Positions 8,165-16,885 of a stretch of DNA of 28,226 nt are shown piece after piece. The notes beneath the pieces were generated by a model. The model searched no databases, was not told where the DNA came from, and saw only the letters and a program-made list of their open reading frames with translations. The translations under genes and the position numbers were made by a program. Source of the stretch: Arenibacter sp965652575 (GTDB taxonomy: Bacteria; Bacteroidota; Bacteroidia; Flavobacteriales; Flavobacteriaceae); assembly GCA_965652575.1 (NCBI GenBank), contig CBFGWQ010000028.1:1-28226 (forward strand), written 5' to 3'. Position 1 is the stretch's first letter, and the number at the start of each line of letters is the position of its first letter.

Positions 8165-9682
8165 TTATTCATACGGTGGGAACATTCCTTGCCTTGGATG
8201 GTCAAAGGGTACCCCGGCCTTGGCGTCCCACCAAATTCTTGCCCTCATTATATCCCCCCCGTCCAAACGTGCAGCGGCCGCCTCAACGCCCGGAGCATTT
8301 AGGTTATACTCTATTAACGGATAAGGAAACCTTCTGGGCAATGCGTTATTGGTCTCTGCCGCAGGTTCACTGCCAATCCAAACCCTAGGATATCCCGTTC
8401 TACGGTGTTCCGCAAACACTTCATAGGAATCTCCCATCAACGCCAGATATTTTTGGGTAATGATCATCTCCAACTTTTCTTCATCGGTACCGGAAAGGAT
8501 TCCTGCTTCCGAGGAAAGGAAAGTGGTAATATCTCCTGGATCTACCCCATATTGTTCCATGGCCAATGTAATCCCATTTTGATATAATGCATTGGCATCA
8601 CCATTGGCCAATCCTGCCAAAACGGCCTCAGCCTTCAAAAAATGAACTTCGGAGGCCTGTATAACATTAAAATCGTATGTGGCATTTCTAAAATATTGGC
8701 TCCATTTGGCCGATTGGGGATAAACGGCCCTTTCCTCAGCACTGAGATTTATGGCCCCACCTATAAACTCCATATTATTATTAGGTTCCAAATAAATCGT
8801 CAATCGCGGGTCATCCGTATTCAACAGATTCTCGACCAATGCGAGTCCGGCCGAAATGGAAGACCCCGCTCCCGGATTTCCATTTACCACTTCCTGATAC
8901 AATGGATTGGTGTTCGACAGATCGGCTGCATCGGGTCCTTCACTGGTAATAACCGCATTTTGGGCATTGGTGGTAATCAAGTTTGACGAAAATACCTCTG
9001 CCACGTTGGTTTGGGCCAAGGAGGCATCCGCATACCGCACCCTTAATGCCAACCTTAACCTCAAGGAATTGGCAAACCGTTTCCATGCATCCGAATCACC
9101 TGCAAACATCACATCCGCGGCACCAAAACTAGTTTGTTCCGCCGAAGGGCTCAATGCCGCTGCCGCTTCCTTCAATTCCTTAAGCATATCGATATAAATA
9201 GATTCCTGGGTATCGTATTTGGGATATAGAACAATATCATCAAAAGAAGTAGCTACCTCGGTATAGGGAATGTCCCCATAAACATCGGTCATACGATGGT
9301 ATACCCAGACCTTCCATATTCTCGCTATGGCGTTTTGATTCTGCAACTCAGGCTTATCCGCGGTAAGCCTGATGATGGCGGCCAAATTCTCTATATAAGT
9401 AGTATAATAATTAAAGGGTTCCGGAAAATCGGTCAAGGACAGCATATTCCCGGAATCGGCTCTTTTAATATAACTGGAATATTCCCCTATACGATTCACG
9501 TTTAAAATATCAAATCCGGACTCCTTCATTACCTTGGTAAATAACAGGGAGGGCTTTATATCATCATCTGTAATCAATTTTGGATTGGTGTTCAGTTCAT
9601 CAAAACCGTTGGTACAGGACAATGGTATGCACATTGCAATGAGCAACGATAAGGTTATCGGTATTCTTTTTATTGTTTTCAT
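8165..9682 (-). CDS. SusD/RagB-family nutrient-binding outer-membrane lipoprotein
   Basis: This is the surface glycan-binding lid of a SusCD importer. The N-terminus has a signal peptide with lipobox PLSC followed by TNGFDELNTNP, the usual start of mature proteins in the SusD-like group. Typical tetratricopeptide-like segments are present: IWKVWVYHRMTDVYGDIPYTEV (about 104-125), ANSLRLRLALRVR (about 202) and HFLKAEAVLAG (about 352). At 505 residues the length is normal. It lies 18 nt after the SusC gene, the standard order. The binding specificity cannot be told from sequence, but the neighbouring enzymes suggest an amino-sugar/galactose-containing glycan. Confidence 0.92.
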   Translation of the reverse strand: MKTIKRIPITLSLLIAMCIPLSCTNGFDELNTNPKLITDDDIKPSLLFTKVMKESGFDILNVNRIGEYSSYIKRADSGNMLSLTDFPEPFNYYTTYIENLAAIIRLTADKPELQNQNAIARIWKVWVYHRMTDVYGDIPYTEVATSFDDIVLYPKYDTQESIYIDMLKELKEAAAALSPSAEQTSFGAADVMFAGDSDAWKRFANSLRLRLALRVRYADASLAQTNVAEVFSSNLITTNAQNAVITSEGPDAADLSNTNPLYQEVVNGNPGAGSSISAGLALVENLLNTDDPRLTIYLEPNNNMEFIGGAINLSAEERAVYPQSAKWSQYFRNATYDFNVIQASEVHFLKAEAVLAGLANGDANALYQNGITLAMEQYGVDPGDITTFLSSEAGILSGTDEEKLEMIITQKYLALMGDSYEVFAEHRRTGYPRVWIGSEPAAETNNALPRRFPYPLIEYNLNAPGVEAAAARLDGGDIMRARIWWDAKAGVPFDHPRQGMFPPYE

Positions 9683-9700
9683 AGTATACTTTTTAAAATC

Positions 9701-12700
9701 TTAAAATGTTACGGAGAGATTAAACCCTAAGCTTCTTGTGGTCGGCATTGAAAACGATTCATAACCTTGGGCCGCCGCAGTTGGGGAGAATGCCGTATCC
9801 GGGGCAATCCCCATTTCAACAAACTTTGAGTCCCTATACAAATACATTACATTTCTAGCCACAATGGACAATTTGGCGGAATCAAAGGGTGTGCCGCTCA
9901 ACGTCTTTTTATTAAAAGAATACCCTAAAGTAACCTCCCGTAAAGAAGCGTTGGTAGCATCCAGAACAAATTCCTCCCCTATATTGCCCCAAGATCTGGC
10001 CGCAAAATAATCCTGTCCCAGAACATTGTTCTGGACCGAAGGGGTATAGGTACCGTCTCCATTATCTATAACCCCCTCCACGGTCAGGTTCTCCCTCACA
10101 TTGGTCCACACACCGGTTCCTTTGGCATTTTGGTCATACCTGCTCCATGAATATACTTCTCCTCCCATCCTTACATCTATCAATGCACTTAAGGACAAAC
10201 CCTTGTAAGTGAAAGTATTGGTAAGACCTCCCAACCAATCCGGTTGAATATTCCCTAAAATGGATAGTTCATCCGCACGTACATACGATTTTCCATCTGC
10301 ATTCACTACCAATTCGCCGGTTGGACTCCTTTTGTACTCATATCCCAAAATACTACCATATGGCAACCCGGGTTGGGCAATAATACTGGCATTGTCCGTC
10401 GCAATAAAATTATATCGATCTATCCCCTCCACCAAGCTTTCTATATTGGAGGTATTTTTGGAAAAGTTAACATCGGCCACCCATTTAAAGGAATCCGCAA
10501 CCTTAATCGGGGTCATGGAAACGAACAATTCCACTCCCTTATTGGAAACTTCCCCCGCATTCAAATACAACCCCCCGAATCCGGTGGACTCCGACAGGCC
10601 AATCTGCATAATTTGATTGCTGGTCTTGGAATCATAATAGGTAAAATCGATGCTCAATCTGTTGTTAAAGAACCTTAGGTCCGCTCCCACCTCAAAGGAA
10701 GTGGTCAACTCGTTCTTTAAATCCGTTGCCGGAACGCTTCCATTTATTCTCGCAAAACGTTGTCCCTGAAAGGTATTGCTCTGTACCGTATATCCTCCTT
10801 TTGTCTGATAGGGATCTGCATCGTTCCCTGCCTGGGCATAGGATAACCTTAGCTTGGAAAAGGTGATGGTCTCCGAATTAAAATTAAAGGCATCCGAAAG
10901 CACATAACTTAAACTTGCAGAAGGGTACATGAACGAATAATTACCTTCTCCCAAGGTACTGGACCAGTCGTTACGCGCGGTCAGATCCAGAAAGGCATAG
11001 TTTTTATAGGCCAACTGCCCGGTCATAAATACGGATTGGATCTCTTTTTGTATCAAGGTATAGGAAGGAATGACCAAATCGGCATTTTCAATGGTATACA
11101 ACTCCGGGATATTCATATTCCTACCTATGGTCGACGACCTTTCATAGCGACGTTTGAATTGATTGGCCCCTAGGGATAACGATCCTGTAAAATCACTGGA
11201 AAGTTTTCCACTTGCCGTAAGCAAAACATCAGAATTCAGTTCGTTGACCTTAAAGGTATCGAAATCTACACGTCCATTTACATAAGCCCCTCCCGGGGTT
11301 CCGGCACTGTACTGCTGTCTTTGCGTTTCCACATAACTGTCATTACCGACCCGACCCATTATGTTTAACCAATCCGTAATTTTATAGGTTGCGGACAACA
11401 ACCCAACAAAACGGTCCCTGTTATCTTCACTCGTCACTTCATTGACCAGCCAATAAGGGTTTGTGGGACTTCCTCCCTTATAATTTCGATAACTTCCATC
11501 CTCGTTGCGTCCACCGTTCATCGCCAGCCAGGCCAAGTCAATATTCCTTGGCACAAGATTCAGGGCCGCTGCTACGTTTCGGCCACTGGAAACCCCTACA
11601 ATAGGTCTGTTATCGGCACCACTTTTTATAAAATTGGCCTTGGTCTCAACATGTAGACGATCAGAAACATCCGCCCCAAAAGTAGCGTTGAAGGTATGTC
11701 TCCCAAAACTTGAATTGGGCACGATTCCCTTATTTTTCAGAGATGATGCAGATACCCGATAATTTATCTTTTCCGATCCCCCACCAACTGCCACGGTATT
11801 GGTGATCGTACTCCCTACATTATAAAAATCCCTTAAATTATCCTTGGGCTGGGAAGAATAGGGCACAGGACCCAGGTCCAATAAATTCCTTATCAAAATA
11901 AGCCTTCCATCAAACTTACCTCCCCAACTGTCTACACCACCTCCCTGGGCAGGATATTCAACGCCATTATATACTTCGGTCCCAAAACCAAAGGAATCAT
12001 CATAGCCCACCCCATAATTGTTTTGGAACTTGGGCATAATATTTACCATTTCCATAGTAGTATTGGAGTTGTATGTTACCCCCAATCTCTTCTTGGAAGA
12101 GGATTTCTTGGTAGTGATCAAAATAACCCCATTGGCACCACGTGACCCGTAGAGCGCGGCGGCATTAGGCCCTTTCAGCACAGAAATTGTGGCAATATCA
12201 TCCGGATTGATATCCTTTATACCATCCCCAAAATCACGGCCGGCAAAAATATTGGTCTGATTTAAGTTGTCGTTACTAATAGGAATACCATCCACCACAT
12301 ACAAGGGCTGGTTGTTACCGCTCAAGGAACTGCTCCCCCTGATCTGAACGAAAGTAGAACCTGCAGGCCCACCTGAACCCGAAGTTACGAATACACCCGC
12401 AACCTTGCCCTTAAGGGAATTGGCCACGTTGACCTCCCGGGCCTCCGTCAAGGATTCCCCCACAATTTCTTGGGCCGAATACCCCAGGGCCTTCTTCTCC
12501 CTTTCAATACCAAAAGCCGTCACCACGACTTCCGAAAGTTCCGTGCTGGAGGAATTCATCATAATATTGATTTCCGATTTGGCACCCACGACAACTATCT
12601 GACTCTCATAACCTATATATGAAAATTCCAAGGAGACATTGTTATTGGGAACCTTGATCGTATAATTGCCATCAAAATCGGCAGACACCCCGGTAGTGCT

Positions 12701-12838
12701 ACCTTTTATAATAACATTCACCCCGGGAAGCGGAGTGCCATCACTTGCATCGGTAACCGTTCCCGAGACCGATCGTTCTTGCGAAAACACTTGCAAAGTA
12801 CAAAGTGTAAAAATTGCAAAAATCAAAATTTTCTTCAT
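9701..12838 (-). CDS. SusC/RagA-family TonB-linked outer-membrane transporter
   Basis: This is the outer-membrane beta-barrel importer that pairs with SusD. A signal peptide ending at VFSQE is followed by a carboxypeptidase-regulatory-like domain (VSGTVTDASDGTPLPGVNV, about 24-42) and the plug with LSEVVVTAFG (about 100). Next come VRGSSSLSGNNQPLYVVDG (about 166-184) and the SusC hallmark VLKGPNAAALYGSRGANGVI (about 219-238). The last residues (GFNLSVTF) end in an aromatic, as outer-membrane barrels do. The length of 1045 residues is typical. There is no STN domain, so it is not expected to signal to an anti-sigma factor. It begins a transcript after an 833-nt gene-free gap and is followed at 18 nt by SusD. 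Confidence 0.95.
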   Translation of the reverse strand: MKKILIFAIFTLCTLQVFSQERSVSGTVTDASDGTPLPGVNVIIKGSTTGVSADFDGNYTIKVPNNNVSLEFSYIGYESQIVVVGAKSEINIMMNSSSTELSEVVVTAFGIEREKKALGYSAQEIVGESLTEAREVNVANSLKGKVAGVFVTSGSGGPAGSTFVQIRGSSSLSGNNQPLYVVDGIPISNDNLNQTNIFAGRDFGDGIKDINPDDIATISVLKGPNAAALYGSRGANGVILITTKKSSSKKRLGVTYNSNTTMEMVNIMPKFQNNYGVGYDDSFGFGTEVYNGVEYPAQGGGVDSWGGKFDGRLILIRNLLDLGPVPYSSQPKDNLRDFYNVGSTITNTVAVGGGSEKINYRVSASSLKNKGIVPNSSFGRHTFNATFGADVSDRLHVETKANFIKSGADNRPIVGVSSGRNVAAALNLVPRNIDLAWLAMNGGRNEDGSYRNYKGGSPTNPYWLVNEVTSEDNRDRFVGLLSATYKITDWLNIMGRVGNDSYVETQRQQYSAGTPGGAYVNGRVDFDTFKVNELNSDVLLTASGKLSSDFTGSLSLGANQFKRRYERSSTIGRNMNIPELYTIENADLVIPSYTLIQKEIQSVFMTGQLAYKNYAFLDLTARNDWSSTLGEGNYSFMYPSASLSYVLSDAFNFNSETITFSKLRLSYAQAGNDADPYQTKGGYTVQSNTFQGQRFARINGSVPATDLKNELTTSFEVGADLRFFNNRLSIDFTYYDSKTSNQIMQIGLSESTGFGGLYLNAGEVSNKGVELFVSMTPIKVADSFKWVADVNFSKNTSNIESLVEGIDRYNFIATDNASIIAQPGLPYGSILGYEYKRSPTGELVVNADGKSYVRADELSILGNIQPDWLGGLTNTFTYKGLSLSALIDVRMGGEVYSWSRYDQNAKGTGVWTNVRENLTVEGVIDNGDGTYTPSVQNNVLGQDYFAARSWGNIGEEFVLDATNASLREVTLGYSFNKKTLSGTPFDSAKLSIVARNVMYLYRDSKFVEMGIAPDTAFSPTAAAQGYESFSMPTTRSLGFNLSVTF

Positions 12839-13419
12839 AGTTATTTAGTTTTGGTTAATTTAAATTGTTTTTCATTTCAAAGTGTTAAAATCAATCATAT
12901 ATCGTAAGGAATATTAATATTGACTGCAATATAACAAGTAGAATGATAATAAACAACAAAAATTAATAAATAATTTACACAAAAATAATGTTTTGAAAGT
13001 TTTTATTAAAATTATTAAACTAAACGAAACTTAAAATGTACAATAAACAATTATTTATAAGATATTATTTTATAATACATAGACCAATACCCTTAGAAAA
13101 TGAAAAAAATACAATTAATTGCCGGAATACATCTTACCACTGCAAAAAGATGGATTCCCAGAAATTTGTAATTACAAAGATGGGCAACATCCATATTTAA
13201 ACCCGTCCTGTATTTCGCCCTATTTTAAAGAAGGTTTCATTAAACTATAGTCATTTAAGCAGTCCCCTTTTCTACTTTACCAATAAACCCATGTCTAATA
13301 ACGCCCATACATTTAAAAACAGATTTTTGCAACAAAAAGCACAGACCATTAAAATAATTCGTCCGATTTAACCCCAAATTAGGAAGAAAGCCCAAAGGAT
13401 TACAGATATAAAAATATCG

Positions 13420-13444
13420 ATATAGTTATTGCATATAACTATAT
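13420..13444. repeat. Perfect inverted repeat, 10-bp arms
   Basis: ATATAGTTAT and ATAACTATAT flank the 5-nt centre TGCAT. An adjoining repeat, TATTTCTT/AAGAAATA at 13442-13470, partly overlaps it. The symmetric AT-rich arms could bind a dimeric regulator, or form a weak RNA hairpin upstream of SusC. No regulator gene is present in the window to pair with it. Confidence 0.45.
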
Positions 13445-13505
13445 TTCTTTCTATACCTTTCGAAGAAATATAAAATTTCTTGCCCTGAAAGCTAGCGTGA
13501 TGGTT

Positions 13506-13536
13506 AAAAAGGCAGTCCGCACCCAAGGGTCGGAAC
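13506..13536 (-). terminator. Candidate intrinsic terminator after the EamA gene
   Basis: On the leftward strand a GC-rich hairpin (13536 to 13515) has stem parts CCG/CGG and ACCC/GGGT with single-base bulges. It is followed after 4 nt by TTTTT (13510-13506). It lies about 135 nt beyond the EamA stop and would separate that transcript from SusC. Confidence 0.5.
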
Positions 13537-13671
13537 ATCTTTTTGATTTAGGAAGTTTAAATATATATGGGTTTGTCAGAGACCACAGGATGAAAGTCGT
13601 TCCATATATACCGTAAAAAAACATGACTTGAATGGGCCGTACAAATCCCTGTGCGGAACTTCAGGAATACC

Positions 13672-14586
13672 CTATTTATCCTTATTCCCCTTTTTGCCTT
13701 CCGGTTGCACTGCCAGAAGAAACGCAGCAATAACGGCCAATACAATTCCAGCAATTTTATAATGCCCCGGCATGACACCCAAAACCAACAGAGAAATAAT
13801 CGAGGTCATCAAAGGCGCTCCGGCATTGGTCATTGGCGATACTACTATTGCCTTACCGTACCTAAACGCGAATACAAGGCAAAGGGCACCAATGGCATTT
13901 AAAATTTGGATCGCCGCAGCCAAATAGGGGCCGTCCCAACCCCAATTGATTTCTTGGGAAAAATCGGTCATATAAAACGCTACCGGGATTAGCATAATTC
14001 CTGTAATCATCATATAGAAAAATATACTTTCCGCACTCATGGAACTATTTGCCAACTTCATAAAATACGCTTGTACGCCCCAAGCAACCAGAACCAAAAT
14101 GGCAAGCAGGAACCACAAGGTTCCATTTTCGTCCAACTCCTCAGTGTTCAAGTCCCCGCTATATTCAAATAAGGGCAGGGAGAGTAGAGCCAGGAAAATC
14201 CCAATGACCCCCAACAAACCGGTCCGTTCCTTTAAAAACAGGAGGGAGAGTACAATCGTTATCAGAGGGGAGAGGGATATTATAGGGAAGATCAAATAAG
14301 TTGGGCCTATCGTTACCGCATAAAAAAGAATCATTTGCCCACCTGCACCCAAAAGACCTATAATTAAACCATATAATACGGATTTTTTATCCCTTTCCAA
14401 CTTCCAATTGATTCGCCAAAGCACAAAAACGGCAGGAAGAATCATGGTCAGGGCCCAGACACAATAGATCAGGGTATCCGGAAATCCGTTACGGGAAGGA
14501 ACCCCTGTAAATGCACCCCAAACCCCCCAAAATACCGTAGCAACGATTGCAAATAACAGCCATGGTTTCTTTTTATTGTCTTTCAT
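13672..14586 (-). CDS. EamA/DMT-superfamily membrane transporter
   Basis: This is a polytopic inner-membrane protein of the drug/metabolite transporter type. About ten hydrophobic segments are visible, arranged as two EamA-like halves (roughly residues 10-145 and 160-300). They include WGVWGAFTG near the N-terminus and SPLITIVLSLLFLKER at the end of the first half, a typical EamA ending. The second half closes with MTSIISLLVLG and a charged KKGNKDK tail. The open frame starts at a GTG (14604); the ATG at 14586 (MKDNKKKPW) is preferred. It is the last gene after the SDR and DapA-family genes (82-nt gap). It may therefore carry the substrate or product of that pair, perhaps a sugar or sugar acid, but specificity cannot be read. 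Confidence 0.82.
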   Translation of the reverse strand: MKDNKKKPWLLFAIVATVFWGVWGAFTGVPSRNGFPDTLIYCVWALTMILPAVFVLWRINWKLERDKKSVLYGLIIGLLGAGGQMILFYAVTIGPTYLIFPIISLSPLITIVLSLLFLKERTGLLGVIGIFLALLSLPLFEYSGDLNTEELDENGTLWFLLAILVLVAWGVQAYFMKLANSSMSAESIFFYMMITGIMLIPVAFYMTDFSQEINWGWDGPYLAAAIQILNAIGALCLVFAFRYGKAIVVSPMTNAGAPLMTSIISLLVLGVMPGHYKIAGIVLAVIAAFLLAVQPEGKKGNKDK

Positions 14587-14668
14587 ATCGTATTCAAATA
14601 ACACTAATCAATTATGCAACTATCCCATTTTACGGGCAAAGGAACAATTCCTATTCATAGATTCTATA

Positions 14669-15724
14669 TCAGCTCATCCAATTGTCCAGATTTTCCCTTA
14701 CAAAATCATCATCGTTCAAATCGGGATAAAGGGCATATACCCTATCTATTTCCTCTTTCTGCCCCAGACTTAATCTCTCTTTTGGATTAATGGTGTAATT
14801 GCCTTTCAATAAACCCTGTCTTATCAATACTTCATGAATCCCGGCTATGGATCCCTTAAAACTATTCCTGGAATCGAAAAAAGCCGCATTGGCATCCGTT
14901 ATTCCGATCCCGACCGACAAAAGATCCAATGTTTCCGATGGAGGCGCTTTCTTGATCCTTTCAAAAAGTGCCACTGCCTTTTTGTTCCACACGGCCCAAT
15001 GCCCCAACAGGCCGCCAACAATTTTTTTATTAACAATACCCTCAACTGTAGGAATGTTATATTCCGTCAATAAATCGGCAACTATATTATCATCGTTCCC
15101 GGTATATAGCGCAATCTCCGAAGCCCTGCCCGATTCGGCCACACCACGCACAACATCAATGGTGCTATACCTATCAAAAGGCGCCATTTTAATGGCAACA
15201 ACATTTTCTATCCTGGAAAATTCACGCCAAAATTCAGTATCCAACACACCTCCCCCTACCGAAGTCTGCAAATAAAAACCAATTACAGGTATCACTTCGG
15301 CAACTGCCCTGCAATGCGCAATCAATTCCTTGTTCGATTTTCCCTTTAAGGCCGCTAAACCAAGTAATCCGGCATGATACCCCAGATCGGCCGCAATTTG
15401 GGCCTCCTTAACGGCCTGTACCGTATTCCCCAACACCCCGGCAACCCTAAAAACTACTTTTCCGGTTTTGTTGCAAAAAGAGTCCATCTCTTCCCTTCCC
15501 AATTCCAGTACAGGTTGGTAAAGCCCCGCTTCACGTATTTCAAATTGACTGGTATGGACCCCAATGGCCAAGCCTCCCGACCCGGCAGCCAAGTAATATC
15601 TGGACAATGCCCTCTGTCTACGCTCATCCAGTTTTAAGGCTTGGGTCAATGCGGTAGGATTGGCGGGTATCACCAGCCCCTTTAGCAATAAATCCTTTAA
15701 ATCTTCCAACAATACACTGTTCAA
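14669..15724 (-). CDS. DapA/NanA-family (dihydrodipicolinate synthase-like) aldolase-lyase
   Basis: This is a cytosolic class I aldolase-type TIM barrel of the DHDPS/N-acetylneuraminate lyase superfamily, whose members cleave or form 2-keto acids through a lysine Schiff base. VVAIKMAPF (about residue 180) carries the likely Schiff-base Lys and GFYLQ (about 149) the catalytic Tyr. At 351 residues it is longer than DapA (about 290-300), and the DapA arginine motif YNVP-x-R is not kept, so lysine synthesis is unlikely. A sugar-acid or sialic-acid-like keto acid is more plausible. The frame has no ATG near its start; TTG at 15724 is used, with TTGs at 15712 and 15709 as alternatives. It follows the SDR gene by 19 nt, so the two are almost certainly co-translated partners. 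Confidence 0.75.
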   Translation of the reverse strand: MNSVLLEDLKDLLLKGLVIPANPTALTQALKLDERRQRALSRYYLAAGSGGLAIGVHTSQFEIREAGLYQPVLELGREEMDSFCNKTGKVVFRVAGVLGNTVQAVKEAQIAADLGYHAGLLGLAALKGKSNKELIAHCRAVAEVIPVIGFYLQTSVGGGVLDTEFWREFSRIENVVAIKMAPFDRYSTIDVVRGVAESGRASEIALYTGNDDNIVADLLTEYNIPTVEGIVNKKIVGGLLGHWAVWNKKAVALFERIKKAPPSETLDLLSVGIGITDANAAFFDSRNSFKGSIAGIHEVLIRQGLLKGNYTINPKERLSLGQKEEIDRVYALYPDLNDDDFVRENLDNWMS

Positions 15725-15743
15725 TGTTTCCCGTATTTAATGA

Positions 15744-16784
15744 TTAATATTTACCGTCCCTTACCTCAAAATGGGTGGATTTGCCCAATAAACGTTTATC
15801 GGAACCTATCCACCGGGCCGTCCATTCCACCAGCTGGTCCAAATCCACTCCAGGAACTCCCAATAGACCAATACTCTTGGATACATTGACCGAAAGTGCC
15901 GAATCCGCCTCAGTGCCTTTGAACAGCACCTCCTTTCCCATTAATTTTCCAAATTTTTTGGCCACCTCGGCCACGGATATCAATTGGGTGCCGCTAATAT
16001 TCAGATGTACTGCCGGGGAAGCACAATACTGCAGGCTTCTTAAAATCATCTCATTGGCATCCCCTTGCCAGATCACATTGGCATATCCCATGGTTACATC
16101 CAATGGTTCCCGATTATAAACCTTGGAAGCAATATCCACCAATACCCCATACCTCATTTCCACTGCATAATTCAATCGAATTAAAATTACCGGGGTCCCG
16201 TTCCTTATACTTCCAAATTCGAACAAACGTTCCCTTCCCAAACAGGACTGTGCATATTCCCCTATGGGCTCCGGTCTGTCGGATTCTTTGGATCCACCAG
16301 AAGTTATATCCACCAAGGGATAAACACATCCGGTAGAAAACGCGACTATTCTGGAATTTTTGAATTTTTGGGCAACCAGGCCCGGTAAAAAGGAGTTCAT
16401 TGCCCAGGTAAACGACTCATTGCCCTCCGTACCAAATTTCATGCCCGCCAGATAAATAACATTATCCACTTCGGGAAGGCTATCCAAAAAATCCCGATCC
16501 AGAAGGTCTCCCTTAATGGTCTCAACGCCACTCTCCTCAAGAAAGGACTGTTGCTCCCTATCACTAAATCTGGAAACGCCAATAATTCGTTTTTCTATTC
16601 CTGCCATTTCACAGGCCCTTCTGGCCATACGGGCCATGGAAACGCCCATTTTACCAGCAACACCCAGCAAAATAATATCTCCTTCCAACGCCCTGAACAT
16701 AGCGATCAAGTCTGATGTGGGCCTTGACAAAGCCTCTTCCAACTCATTCTCGTCCCTAAAATATTTTGGATAATCCATGACCAT
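15744..16784 (-). CDS. NAD(P)-dependent epimerase/dehydratase (extended SDR) with YxxxC active site
   Basis: This is a Rossmann-fold sugar-nucleotide or sugar dehydrogenase/epimerase-like protein. The dinucleotide-binding glycine motif is GVAGKMG (residues 41-47), with GDLLD near 92 and YLAGMKFG near 111. The catalytic Ser/Thr lies in AFSTGCVYP (148-156). The Tyr motif is EYAQSCLGRE: Tyr177 is present but the position of the usual Lys (YxxxK) is Cys181. The codon is TGT on the coding strand, so this is read directly. Either the family uses another residue or it is not a typical dehydrogenase. The start is ATG at 16784, with a second in-frame ATG two codons later. It is followed at 19 nt by the DapA-family gene and preceded by a candidate terminator. 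Confidence 0.75.
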   Translation of the reverse strand: MVMDYPKYFRDENELEEALSRPTSDLIAMFRALEGDIILLGVAGKMGVSMARMARRACEMAGIEKRIIGVSRFSDREQQSFLEESGVETIKGDLLDRDFLDSLPEVDNVIYLAGMKFGTEGNESFTWAMNSFLPGLVAQKFKNSRIVAFSTGCVYPLVDITSGGSKESDRPEPIGEYAQSCLGRERLFEFGSIRNGTPVILIRLNYAVEMRYGVLVDIASKVYNREPLDVTMGYANVIWQGDANEMILRSLQYCASPAVHLNISGTQLISVAEVAKKFGKLMGKEVLFKGTEADSALSVNVSKSIGLLGVPGVDLDQLVEWTARWIGSDKRLLGKSTHFEVRDGKY

Positions 16785-16841
16785 ACTATTTACTGTTTTC
16801 CTGAATTATTTTTTATAAGCCCCTATTGACATCTGTTTATG

Positions 16842-16874
16842 AATATAAAATAATCCCAACTTTCCGAATTGGGA
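16842..16874 (-). terminator. Candidate intrinsic terminator after the aldolase gene
   Basis: Eleven bases past the aldolase stop, the leftward strand reads TCCCAA, a 9-nt loop, TTGGGA (16874-16854). A T-rich tail, TTATTTTATATT, follows. This probably ends or attenuates the SIS-PfkB-aldolase transcript before the SDR cassette. Confidence 0.5.
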
Positions 16875-16885
16875 AATGGCCGTCC

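Larger units (their letters stand above)
12839..13671. other. 833-nt gene-free, AT-rich region upstream of SusC
   Basis: No credible reading frame was found on either strand; the longest open pieces are shadows of the EamA gene or very short. The region holds a candidate terminator for the EamA transcript (13506-13536), two inverted repeats (13420-13444 and 13442-13470) and presumably the SusC promoter. The minus-strand octamer TATTTTTG at 12987-12980 fits TAnnTTTG but has no good upstream partner. The gap is large for a bacterial operon and probably carries the regulation of the SusCD transcript, or it is a decayed gene. Confidence 0.6.

Noticed and set aside
12980..12987. TATTTTTG as the SusC promoter -7 box
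   Set aside because: It fits the octamer, but no upstream TTTG partner was found and the region is so AT-rich that chance matches are expected.
13100..13171. Short rightward frame starting MKKIQLIAG
   Set aside because: Only 23 codons, with no recognisable ribosome-binding context or family.
13557..13778. Leftward open frame of 73 codons overlapping the EamA 3' end
   Set aside because: It lies mostly inside the EamA gene in another frame, has no family resemblance and is explained as a shadow.
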